From NCBI GenBank assembly GCA_016875155.1, contig VGSD01000122.1, positions 1 through 7,878 on the forward strand: 7,878 nt of DNA, written 5' to 3'. Made by a program: the position numbers and the translations under genes. Below are positions 1-4,778 of this stretch, one piece after another; within the stretch, counting starts at the first letter, position 1, and the number at the start of each line of letters is the position of its first letter. The notes below the pieces were generated by a model. It saw nothing but the letters and a program-made list of their open reading frames with translations. It made no database searches and was not told the DNA's origin. This stretch comes from Deltaproteobacteria bacterium (lineage in GTDB: Bacteria; Desulfobacterota; BSN033; UBA1163).

Positions 1-864
1 AATGTCACGGAATAGATTCTGAGAACATTTTACTTCGGCCACAAAGGTTGCACCTTTCTGCTGTTTCAATATCTCACGGGAGAAGAGGATCATCAACTGA
101 TCGCCCCAGATAATATTCCCCTGATCGTCTACCACTCCTATGCGATCCGCATCTCCGTCATAACCAATTCCTACGTCCGCCCCTGTTTTAAGTACCCGGT
201 CAATAAGAACCTTCAGATTTTCAGGGACCGTTGGGTCAGGAAAATGGTTTGGAAATCGGCCATCGATCTCACAATAGAGTTTTTCGACTTCACATCCTAA
301 ATCTTTAAGCAGTGGCCCCGCGACAACTCCGCCTGTTCCATTTCCAGCATCGATCATGACCTTTAACTTCTTTTCAATATGAATATTTGTCTTAATGTAG
401 TCTTGATAAGGTCGGATAATTTCGGCTGTAGAAAGTTTTCCTTGGCCGGTGGAGAACTCCCTCTTTTCAATCAAGCGGCCCAGTTTCTGAATCTCTTCGC
501 CGAAAATGGTGGTTTTCCCCACCGAAACCTTAAAGCCATTGAACTCCGGGGGATTGTGGCTTCCCGTTACCATCACCCCTCCATCTCTGTCCAGATGAAA
601 GACCGAGAAGTAATAGACGGGTGTGGGGCAGACGCCGATATTGACCACATCACATCCGGTTGAGATGAGACCATCGATCAGCGCTTCACTGAAGGCTTTC
701 GAACTGAGCCTTCCGTCCCTTCCTACGGCGAGTGATTTCTTGCCCAGCCGGACCATATGGGTTCCAAATCCTTTGCCCAGTTGGCGGACGATCTCAGGGG
801 TGAGGTCTTTATCAACCACTCCACGGATATCGTATTCTCTGTAGATCTGCGGGTTGATTTTCAT
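1..864 (-). CDS. algC: phosphomannomutase/phosphoglucomutase, N-terminal 288 codons (3' end outside window)
   Basis: Interconverts mannose-6-P/mannose-1-P and glucose-6-P/glucose-1-P in the cytoplasm, feeding nucleotide-sugar and surface polysaccharide synthesis (alpha-D-phosphohexomutase family, AlgC/ManB type). The reading frame is open from an ATG at 862-864 to the window edge. Seen directly: an N-terminal YREYDIRG stretch (residues 8-15), the phosphoserine loop TGSHNP with Ser102, and the magnesium loop DGDADR at 236-241. Their spacing matches Pseudomonas AlgC with an offset of about six residues. About 170 C-terminal residues, including the sugar-specificity loop of domain 3 and domain 4, lie outside the window. 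The start is supported by a GGGAGGA ribosome site just upstream (869-875, minus strand). The gene diverges from hisS. Family is secure; preference for mannose versus glucose phosphate cannot be read from this part, and the symbol is by analogy. Confidence 0.95.
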   Translation of the reverse strand, partial: MKINPQIYREYDIRGVVDKDLTPEIVRQLGKGFGTHMVRLGKKSLAVGRDGRLSSKAFSEALIDGLISTGCDVVNIGVCPTPVYYFSVFHLDRDGGVMVTGSHNPPEFNGFKVSVGKTTIFGEEIQKLGRLIEKREFSTGQGKLSTAEIIRPYQDYIKTNIHIEKKLKVMIDAGNGTGGVVAGPLLKDLGCEVEKLYCEIDGRFPNHFPDPTVPENLKVLIDRVLKTGADVGIGYDGDADRIGVVDDQGNIIWGDQLMILFSREILKQQKGATFVAEVKCSQNLFRDI

Positions 865-879
865 AGATTCCTCCCAAAA

Positions 880-969
880 TTGAACGAAAGTGACGAATGA
901 CAACGAATAATTCGAACATTTTCTAGTTCGTTAAATTCGTTCCCATTCGTTTCATTCGATATTGTTCAA
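880..969. repeat. imperfect palindrome built of CGAA/TTCG words between divergent genes
   Basis: Four CGAA words start at 885, 894, 904 and 913. Four TTCG words start at 927, 936, 946 and 955. Both sets step by 9, 10, 9 bases and mirror each other about 921.5. Pairing 885-917 with 926-958 gives 24 complementary positions out of 33. An outer TTGAAC (880-885) and GTTCAA (964-969) pair slightly off that centre. It could be a dispersed palindromic repeat (REP or MITE remnant) or a regulator-binding array for the divergent phosphomutase and hisS genes. No protein can be assigned to it. Confidence 0.7.
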
Positions 970-1013
970 TAAAATTATCCTAAAATCTCTCAAGAATCAA
1001 ACAATTTCGGTTT

Positions 1014-1042
1014 TTGACTTTTTGAAATGGATGGGGTAAATT
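1014..1042 (+). promoter_or_regulatory. probable sigma-70 promoter of hisS
   Basis: TTGACT at 1014-1019 (5/6 match to the -35 consensus), a 17-base spacer, and TAAATT at 1037-1042 (4/6 match to the -10). Transcription would start near 1049, giving a leader of about 15 bases that just includes the GAGGGA ribosome site at 1052-1057. Predicted from sequence only. Confidence 0.5.
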
Positions 1043-1063
1043 ACAAAAACCGAGGGACAATCT

Positions 1064-2323
1064 ATGGGAATCACAGCCATTCGTGGGTTTAATGACATCC
1101 TTCCTTCCGAAGTCGGAAAGTGGCAGTTTGTTGAGAAAACGGCACGGGAAGTGTTTGAGGGGTTCGGTTTTGTTGAGATCCGTATTCCCATCCTCGAGCG
1201 GACAGAACTTTTCAGCCGGGGGATCGGAGAGGCGACTGACATCGTTGAAAAAGAGATGTATACATTCACCGATAAGGGTGGCGGTTCCCTGACCCTTCGT
1301 CCTGAAGCCACTGCCTCTATGGCGCGGGCCTACCTGGAGCATCAACTCTATACTTTCGACCCTGTGGCAAAACTCTATTGCATTGGCCCAATGTTTCGCT
1401 ACGAGAGACCCCAGAAGGGCCGATACCGCCAGTTCTATCAGATTGATGCTGAGGTCTTTGGCGTAGGAAATCCGGTGGTGGACGCCGAAGTCATCGTCAT
1501 GCTCATCCATTTTCTACGGAGGGTGGGACTGGAAAAATTGGAGCTTCAGATCAACTCCTTAGGATGTCGTGATTGTCGGCCCCGTTATCGAGAAGGATTG
1601 AAGACCTATTTGACAAAGAAGTCTTTTCAACTGTGTGAAGACTGTCAGAGGAGAATTCAAACCAATCCCCTTCGCATCTTTGACTGTAAGGTCGGGACCT
1701 GCCAGGAAGCCATTGCCGATGCCCCAAAGGTAACGGACTTCATCTGCGAAGAATGTCAAAGCCATTTTGGAAGAGTGAAGGATTATCTCGCAATGGCAAG
1801 CCTTGACTATATTCTAAACCCGAGAATGGTGAGAGGATTGGATTATTACACACGGACAGCGTTTGAAGTTGTCTCTTATGATCTTGGTTCCCAGAATGCC
1901 GTCACCGGTGGAGGGCGGTATGACAACCTCTTTCAGGAGATTGGAGGGCTCGATATTCCAGGAATCGGTTTTGCCATCGGGATGGAAAGGTTGATTTCTC
2001 TCCTGCCCAAAGATAAGGAATTTATCCGGTATCCCGATCTCTTCATCGCTGCCCCTGGAAAAGGAACATATGAAGAGGCCTACAGGTTGGCTCATCAACT
2101 CCATTTAGTAGGGATCCATGCTGAATTCGACTACGAGGGAAAAAGCCTGAAGAGCCAGATGAGACGCGCAGACAAATTAAAAGCCCGGTATGTTCTCATC
2201 CTGGGTGAAGAAGAGTTGAAAAAGGGCAGGGCGGTCCTGAGAAATATGGAGAACCAATCCCAGGAAGAACTCCCAATTGACAATATATTGGAAATACTTA
2301 AAAATAAAATCAGAAAAGATTGA
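1064..2323 (+). CDS. hisS: histidyl-tRNA synthetase
   Basis: Class II aminoacyl-tRNA synthetase that activates histidine with ATP and charges tRNA-His in the cytoplasm. The 419 residues match the usual HisRS length. Seen: the N-terminal IRGFNDILP (6-14); motif 2 around FRYERPQKGRYRQF with Arg112; the HisRS-specific RGLDYYTRTAFE (257-268) with Arg257 in the place of the essential E. coli Arg259; GGGRYDNL (282-289); and motif 3 GIGFAIGMERL (300-310). The C-terminal part from about residue 325 is the anticodon-binding domain. The insertion between motif 2 and the HisA block has four CxxC-like cysteine pairs (168/171, 191/194, 208/213, 228/231). The ATG is preceded by GAGGGA (1052-1057). The gene stands alone at its 5' side and is followed after 73 bases by tRNA-Gln; no intrinsic terminator separates them, so read-through is possible. 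Confidence 0.98.
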   Translation: MGITAIRGFNDILPSEVGKWQFVEKTAREVFEGFGFVEIRIPILERTELFSRGIGEATDIVEKEMYTFTDKGGGSLTLRPEATASMARAYLEHQLYTFDPVAKLYCIGPMFRYERPQKGRYRQFYQIDAEVFGVGNPVVDAEVIVMLIHFLRRVGLEKLELQINSLGCRDCRPRYREGLKTYLTKKSFQLCEDCQRRIQTNPLRIFDCKVGTCQEAIADAPKVTDFICEECQSHFGRVKDYLAMASLDYILNPRMVRGLDYYTRTAFEVVSYDLGSQNAVTGGGRYDNLFQEIGGLDIPGIGFAIGMERLISLLPKDKEFIRYPDLFIAAPGKGTYEEAYRLAHQLHLVGIHAEFDYEGKSLKSQMRRADKLKARYVLILGEEELKKGRAVLRNMENQSQEELPIDNILEILKNKIRKD

Positions 2324-2348
2324 TTGGTTTACTTTTAAATGGTATATT
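2320..2348 (+). promoter_or_regulatory. probable promoter of tRNA-Gln
   Basis: TTGATT at 2320-2325, a 17-base spacer, and TATATT at 2343-2348 (5/6 match to the -10). It overlaps the last codons of hisS. A start near 2355 would give a tRNA precursor with about 42 extra bases at its 5' end. It is predicted, and read-through from hisS is the alternative. Confidence 0.45.
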
Positions 2349-2357
2349 TTCTGCTGT

Positions 2358-2390
2358 AATTCCGAAATCCGCAATCTGAATTCCGCAATC
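2358..2390. repeat. short word repeats (AATTCCG, TCCGCAATC)
   Basis: AATTCCG occurs at 2358-2364 and 2379-2385, and TCCGCAATC at 2368-2376 and 2382-2390. A related TTCCGAAATC lies at 2360-2369. This low-complexity mix of 'attccgaaatccgcaatc' words looks like a dispersed intergenic repeat; copies elsewhere in the genome cannot be seen here. Confidence 0.6.
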
Positions 2391-2396
2391 AAAGAT

Positions 2397-2470
2397 TGGG
2401 GGATCGTTCAATGGTAGGACAACGGACTCTGACTCCGTGAATTGAGGTTCGAATCCTCATCCCCCAGCCA
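2397..2470 (+). tRNA. tRNA-Gln (anticodon CTG)
   Basis: A complete 74-base cloverleaf with encoded CCA. The acceptor stem is 2397-2403 with 2460-2466 (seven pairs). The D stem is GTTC/GGAC with the GG of the D loop at 2413-2414. The anticodon stem is ACGGA (2422-2426) with TCCGT (2434-2438), and the loop is CTCTGAC with anticodon CTG at 2429-2431, reading CAG. The variable loop has 4 bases. The T stem is TGAGG/CCTCA with loop TTCGAAT. Discriminator G is at 2467 and CCA at 2468-2470. The U1-A72 pair, G73 and A37 are known GlnRS identity features, in line with the glnS gene 2.3 kb away. Position 38 is C rather than the U of E. coli tRNA-Gln. Confidence 0.97.
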
Positions 2471-2512
2471 TCCGCTACGCCCCTCAAATTTTCAACAATA
2501 ATGAAGGTCCCA

Positions 2513-2662
2513 CTTACTAAGGAGTCCATAATTGAAAAGACATCCTCTTCTGAAAAGCTCTCGTAACCCCCCTTCCTCCCCCCTTAATTTAAGGGGGGAG
2601 GAAGGGGGGTTATAAGACGAGTGGTCCCTCCCTGTTTATACAATTTTGGACTGATTAATAAC
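2513..2662. repeat. 150-bp palindromic element with a perfect 24-bp core stem
   Basis: The core arms 2564-2587 and 2589-2612 are perfectly complementary with one base between them, and are made of C6/G6 runs around a TTCCT/AGGAA block. Outer arms 2513-2542 and 2633-2662 pair at 22 of 30 positions about the same centre (2587.5). The intervening 20 bases on each side hardly pair, and complementarity stops outside 2513 and 2662. This looks like one discrete mobile or dispersed palindrome (REP/MITE-like) rather than a simple terminator, although its core could stop transcription from either side. It encodes no protein. No obvious target-site duplication is seen. Confidence 0.8.
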
Positions 2663-2743
2663 TCATTAGAAAGACCACGCTGCTTGGAAAAACCTTGTTC
2701 ACGTGCTTTTTAATACATGACCCTACCAGCTCCCAATAACTAA

Positions 2744-2793
2744 GAGTTGTAAAATGGACTTGACAACTCCAAATTACTATGTAAAATGGAGTT
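2744..2793. promoter_or_regulatory. interlocked inverted repeats over the ATPase promoter (probable operator)
   Basis: GAGTTGT (2744-2750) pairs with ACAACTC (2763-2769), covering the -35. AACTCCA (2765-2771) pairs with TGGAGTT (2787-2793), flanking the -10. In addition TGTAAAATGGA is repeated directly at 2748-2758 and 2780-2790, 32 bases apart, about three helical turns. This arrangement suits cooperative binding of a dimeric repressor. No regulator gene is adjacent, so the binding protein is unknown; autoregulation is one option. Confidence 0.5.
2760..2787 (+). promoter_or_regulatory. near-consensus sigma-70 promoter of the AAA_14/DUF4143 gene
   Basis: TTGACA at 2760-2765 (perfect -35), a 16-base spacer, and TAAAAT at 2782-2787 (5/6). 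The expected start point (about 2793-2795) falls on the ATG at 2794, so the message would be leaderless or nearly so. Confidence 0.65.
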
Positions 2794-3930
2794 ATGTATT
2801 CCAGATTGCTCAGTCCACCTAAGGCCAAAAGTTTCTTTCTGTTCGGTCCCAGGGGAACCGGTAAGACCACGTGGGTGAAGTCTGCCTTCCCAAAGGCTGT
2901 CTATATCGATTTATTGGAAGCTGAATTGTTTAACGATTTAACAGCCAATCCACAGCGGTTGTCCAGTTTCATCCCTTCTGATTTCAAAGATTGGGTGATT
3001 ATAGATGAGATACAGCGCATCCCCGATCTTTTACATGAAGTACACCGGTTAATTGAGTCCAAGAAATATCAATTTATTCTCACCGGTTCCAGTCCCCGAA
3101 AATTGAAAAGAAAGGGACCCAATCTTCTGGCTGGCCGGGCCCTCACGTTTTCTTTGCATCCTTTGTCAGTCGCTGAGTTGGGCAATGATTTCCGGTTAGA
3201 ACATTCTCTTAAATATGGTCATTTACCCAGTGTTTACACAGAAACTGCCCCTCAAAAGTATCTTGAGGCCTATGTTAAGACTTACCTCGAGGAAGAGATC
3301 CGTCAAGAGGGGCTTACAAGGAATCTCTCGGCATTTGCCCGATTCCTGGAAGCGGCAAGCCTTTCCCAGGGGTCCGTTTTGAACATTTCATCGGTTGCAA
3401 GAGAATGCCATGTAGAGAGAAAGGCTGTTGAGAGTTATTTTTCAATTCTTGAAGATCTTCTGATCAGTTATCGAGTCCCCGTTTTTTCAAAGAGGGCTAA
3501 ACGACGTCTTGTTGCGCATCCCAAATTTTATTTTTTTGATACAGGAGTCTACCGGACTTTACGACCTATGGGACCACTTGATGCACCAGAAGAGGTGGAT
3601 GGGATCGCTTTAGAAACACTCTTTCTTCAAGAAATCATTGTCCTTAATGATGCCCTGGATCTTAAATATAAGATTTTTTACTGGCGGACTTCCAACGACA
3701 GGGAGGTGGACTTCGTCCTATATGGTCCTAAGGGGTTAGTCTCTTTTGAAATTAAAAGAACTTCCAGAGTAACATCAAAGATGCTGGCGGGATTGAAATC
3801 GTTCTTGGCGGATTATCCTATGGCAAAATTATATTTCGTTTATATGGGAAATCGAAGAATGCATGAGGGTAAAATAGAAATTGTACCAATGCAGGAGATT
3901 CTGAAGGATTTAAGAACAATATTAGGGTGA
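2794..3930 (+). CDS. ATP-binding protein, AAA_14 domain plus C-terminal DUF4143
   Basis: A 378-residue member of the widespread AAA_14/DUF4143 family (COG1373), whose cellular role is not established. Seen: Walker A GPRGTGKTT (18-26), Walker B VIIDEIQ (68-74), sensor-like TGSS (97-100) followed by AGRA (113-116), a helical middle region (about 150-225) where a winged-helix-like fold is usual, and a C-terminal part with ALETLFLQE (272-280), YWRTSNDREVDFVL (296-309) and FEIK (318-321). The last three blocks resemble the E...D...ExK layout of PD-(D/E)xK nuclease-fold proteins. That is an inference; activity is not implied. Length is typical and the frame intact. The ATG has no usable Shine-Dalgarno sequence: GGAG at 2788-2791 is only two bases away. 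It has its own promoter and no partner gene; the nearest neighbours are tRNA-Gln and a toxin-antitoxin pair. It is probably horizontally mobile. Confidence 0.93.
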   Translation: MYSRLLSPPKAKSFFLFGPRGTGKTTWVKSAFPKAVYIDLLEAELFNDLTANPQRLSSFIPSDFKDWVIIDEIQRIPDLLHEVHRLIESKKYQFILTGSSPRKLKRKGPNLLAGRALTFSLHPLSVAELGNDFRLEHSLKYGHLPSVYTETAPQKYLEAYVKTYLEEEIRQEGLTRNLSAFARFLEAASLSQGSVLNISSVARECHVERKAVESYFSILEDLLISYRVPVFSKRAKRRLVAHPKFYFFDTGVYRTLRPMGPLDAPEEVDGIALETLFLQEIIVLNDALDLKYKIFYWRTSNDREVDFVLYGPKGLVSFEIKRTSRVTSKMLAGLKSFLADYPMAKLYFVYMGNRRMHEGKIEIVPMQEILKDLRTILG

Positions 3931-3937
3931 CAACAAG

Positions 3938-3972
3938 AGGCGATGATGAAAAATACCGTGTTTCCGTCGCCT
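3938..3972. other. stem-loop just after the ATPase gene
   Basis: AGGCGATG (3938-3945) pairs with CGTCGCCT (3965-3972), eight pairs including one G-U, enclosing a 19-base loop and starting 7 bases after the stop codon. No T run follows, so it is not a standard intrinsic terminator. It may protect the 3' end of the message. Confidence 0.3.
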
Positions 3973-4036
3973 GACCCCGCACAACATTTCCTCCTCGGCA
4001 AGTGCCTTGCAAGAAGTAAAATTGTAACATGTTGAA

Positions 4037-4052
4037 ATAATTTTAAAATTAT
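4037..4052. repeat. 16-bp all-AT perfect palindrome, possible UP element
   Basis: The sequence 4037-4052 is its own reverse complement and contains only A and T. Together with the following A-rich bases (to about 4062) it lies 40-65 bases before the expected start of the toxin-antitoxin transcript, where an UP element would contact the RNA polymerase alpha subunits. That role is inferred. Confidence 0.4.
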
Positions 4053-4066
4053 AATACAAAAATATA

Positions 4067-4095
4067 TTGACTTAGTCCACGACTTAGTCTATTAT
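4067..4095 (+). promoter_or_regulatory. promoter of the toxin-antitoxin operon
   Basis: TTGACT at 4067-4072 (5/6), a 17-base spacer, and TATTAT at 4090-4095 (5/6). Expected start near 4102, immediately ahead of the GGAGGTG ribosome site at 4103-4109, which sits 7 bases from the ATG. This is a strong promoter by sequence, usual for a tightly self-repressed module. Confidence 0.7.
4069..4089. promoter_or_regulatory. paired 9-nt palindromic operator GACTTAGTC inside the promoter
   Basis: GACTTAGTC is itself a palindrome (GACT-T-AGTC). It occurs at 4069-4077 and again at 4081-4089, 12 bases apart centre to centre. The two copies fill the space between -35 and -10 and overlap the -35, so a bound protein would block polymerase. 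Phd/YefM antitoxins are known to bind short palindromes in their own promoters, so the antitoxin encoded at 4117 is the likely ligand. Confidence 0.65.
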
Positions 4096-4116
4096 TTTCA
4101 TTGGAGGTGTATAGAT

Positions 4117-4353
4117 ATGGCCCTCAAAGTTAATGTTCATGAAGCAAAAACTCATTTTTCACGAATCCTTACCCGGGTTGGGGACGGGGAAGAAGTGGTT
4201 ATTTCCAAGGCGGGTAAACCGATTGCTCGGCTTGTTCCAATTGCAGGAAAACAAGCCCAACGGACACCAGGAAGTGCAAAAGGGAAAATCGTTTTGGAAA
4301 AGGATTTTGATGCTCCCCTTCCAGATTTTATTCTTAAAGGATTCGAAAAATGA
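4117..4353 (+). CDS. type II antitoxin, Phd/YefM family
   Basis: A 78-residue protein beginning VNVHEAKTHFSRILTRVGDGEEVVISKAGKPIARLVP, which is the standard Phd/YefM DNA-binding N-terminal fold (residues about 4-41). The C-terminal half (about 42-78), rich in charged and proline residues, is the usual flexible part that would occupy and neutralise the toxin. Length is normal. The start ATG has a strong GGAGGTG site 7 bases upstream. The stop overlaps the toxin start in an ATGA (4350-4353), so the two are translationally coupled. Expected to repress its own promoter through the GACTTAGTC pair, more tightly in complex with toxin. Family assignment is firm; DNA target and partner are inferred from position. 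Confidence 0.93.
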   Translation: MALKVNVHEAKTHFSRILTRVGDGEEVVISKAGKPIARLVPIAGKQAQRTPGSAKGKIVLEKDFDAPLPDFILKGFEK

Positions 4354-4739
4354 AGGTGTTATTGGATACTCACATATTTCTTTGGTGGATTACTGAGGAT
4401 CCCAGATTATCATCGAAGGCCAGTGAAATCATCAGGGATGGAAGTAACGAATTATTCCTGAGCGCTGCATCGGGATGGGAGATAGCCATCAAAGCCAAAC
4501 TGAATAGAATTCAACTGCCTACCACTCCAGAAAAGTTTATCTCAGAACAGTTGAGAATCAATGGAATCCAGGGCTTGCCAATTCTGATGAGTCACGCTCT
4601 TCATGCTTATAATCTTCCCAATCACCATCGAGATCCTTTTGACCGTATCCTTATTGCTCAGTGCCAGTCAGAAGGCTTACCCATCCTAACCGCAGACCCG
4701 TCATTCACACCCTACAAGATCGAAGCCATCTGGGAATAG
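4350..4739 (+). CDS. vapC: PIN-domain toxin ribonuclease, VapC-like (COG3744 type)
   Basis: A 129-residue PIN-domain protein predicted to be a magnesium-dependent RNA-cleaving toxin. Seen: the opening strand LLDTHIFLWW with Asp6, Glu44 in SGWEIAIK, the HHRDPFDRILIAQ block with Asp95 and Asp98, and the C-terminal TADPSF with Asp116. These fit the acidic cluster of PIN nucleases, so the active site looks intact. The HRDPFDR signature is typical of the branch that pairs with Phd/YefM rather than classical VapB antitoxins. It starts inside the antitoxin stop (4-base overlap) and has no separate promoter. Its end lies 39 bases from the convergent end of glnS, with no clear terminator between. RNA target unknown. 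Confidence 0.93.
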   Translation: MKVLLDTHIFLWWITEDPRLSSKASEIIRDGSNELFLSAASGWEIAIKAKLNRIQLPTTPEKFISEQLRINGIQGLPILMSHALHAYNLPNHHRDPFDRILIAQCQSEGLPILTADPSFTPYKIEAIWE

Positions 4740-4778
4740 CGGAGAACGACAGGGAAATAGGTGGGATCGGTCATGCAG

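Larger units (their letters stand above)
2471..2793. other. gene-free spacer between tRNA-Gln and the ATPase gene
   Basis: No coding frame here looks real. The spacer holds the 150-bp palindromic element (2513-2662), and after it an AT-rich stretch ending in the promoter and interlocked inverted repeats of the ATPase gene (2744-2793). No copy of the tRNA 3' end is visible here or elsewhere in the window, so there is no sign of an integration site. No T-tract terminator follows the tRNA; the long GC stem of the palindrome may serve as one. Confidence 0.7.

Noticed and set aside
980..1510. A 176-codon open frame on the minus strand overlapping the start of hisS
   Set aside because: It lies antisense to strongly conserved HisRS codons, has no recognisable domain or good ribosome site, and its composition follows from the hisS reading frame.
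2452..2470. tRNA-Gln 3' end as an attachment site of an integrated element
   Set aside because: No second copy of the tRNA 3' sequence is found in the window and there is no integrase gene.
2564..2612. Reading the perfect GC stem as a plain Rho-independent terminator of tRNA-Gln
   Set aside because: No T-tract follows on either strand, and the pairing continues in outer arms about the same centre, so a palindromic element explains it better, although termination may be a side effect.
2358..2662. CRISPR array
   Set aside because: The repeats near the tRNA are 7-10 bases with irregular spacing, and the palindrome is a single unit; there are no regular repeats with unique spacers and no cas genes.
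3998..4010. Small hairpin GCAAG-TGC-CTTGC after the ATPase gene as a terminator
   Set aside because: Only five pairs and no T run follows; chance occurrence is likely.
3818..4030. A 70-codon minus-strand frame spanning the end of the ATPase gene and the following spacer
   Set aside because: No ribosome site, no family resemblance, and half of it is antisense to the ATPase coding region.
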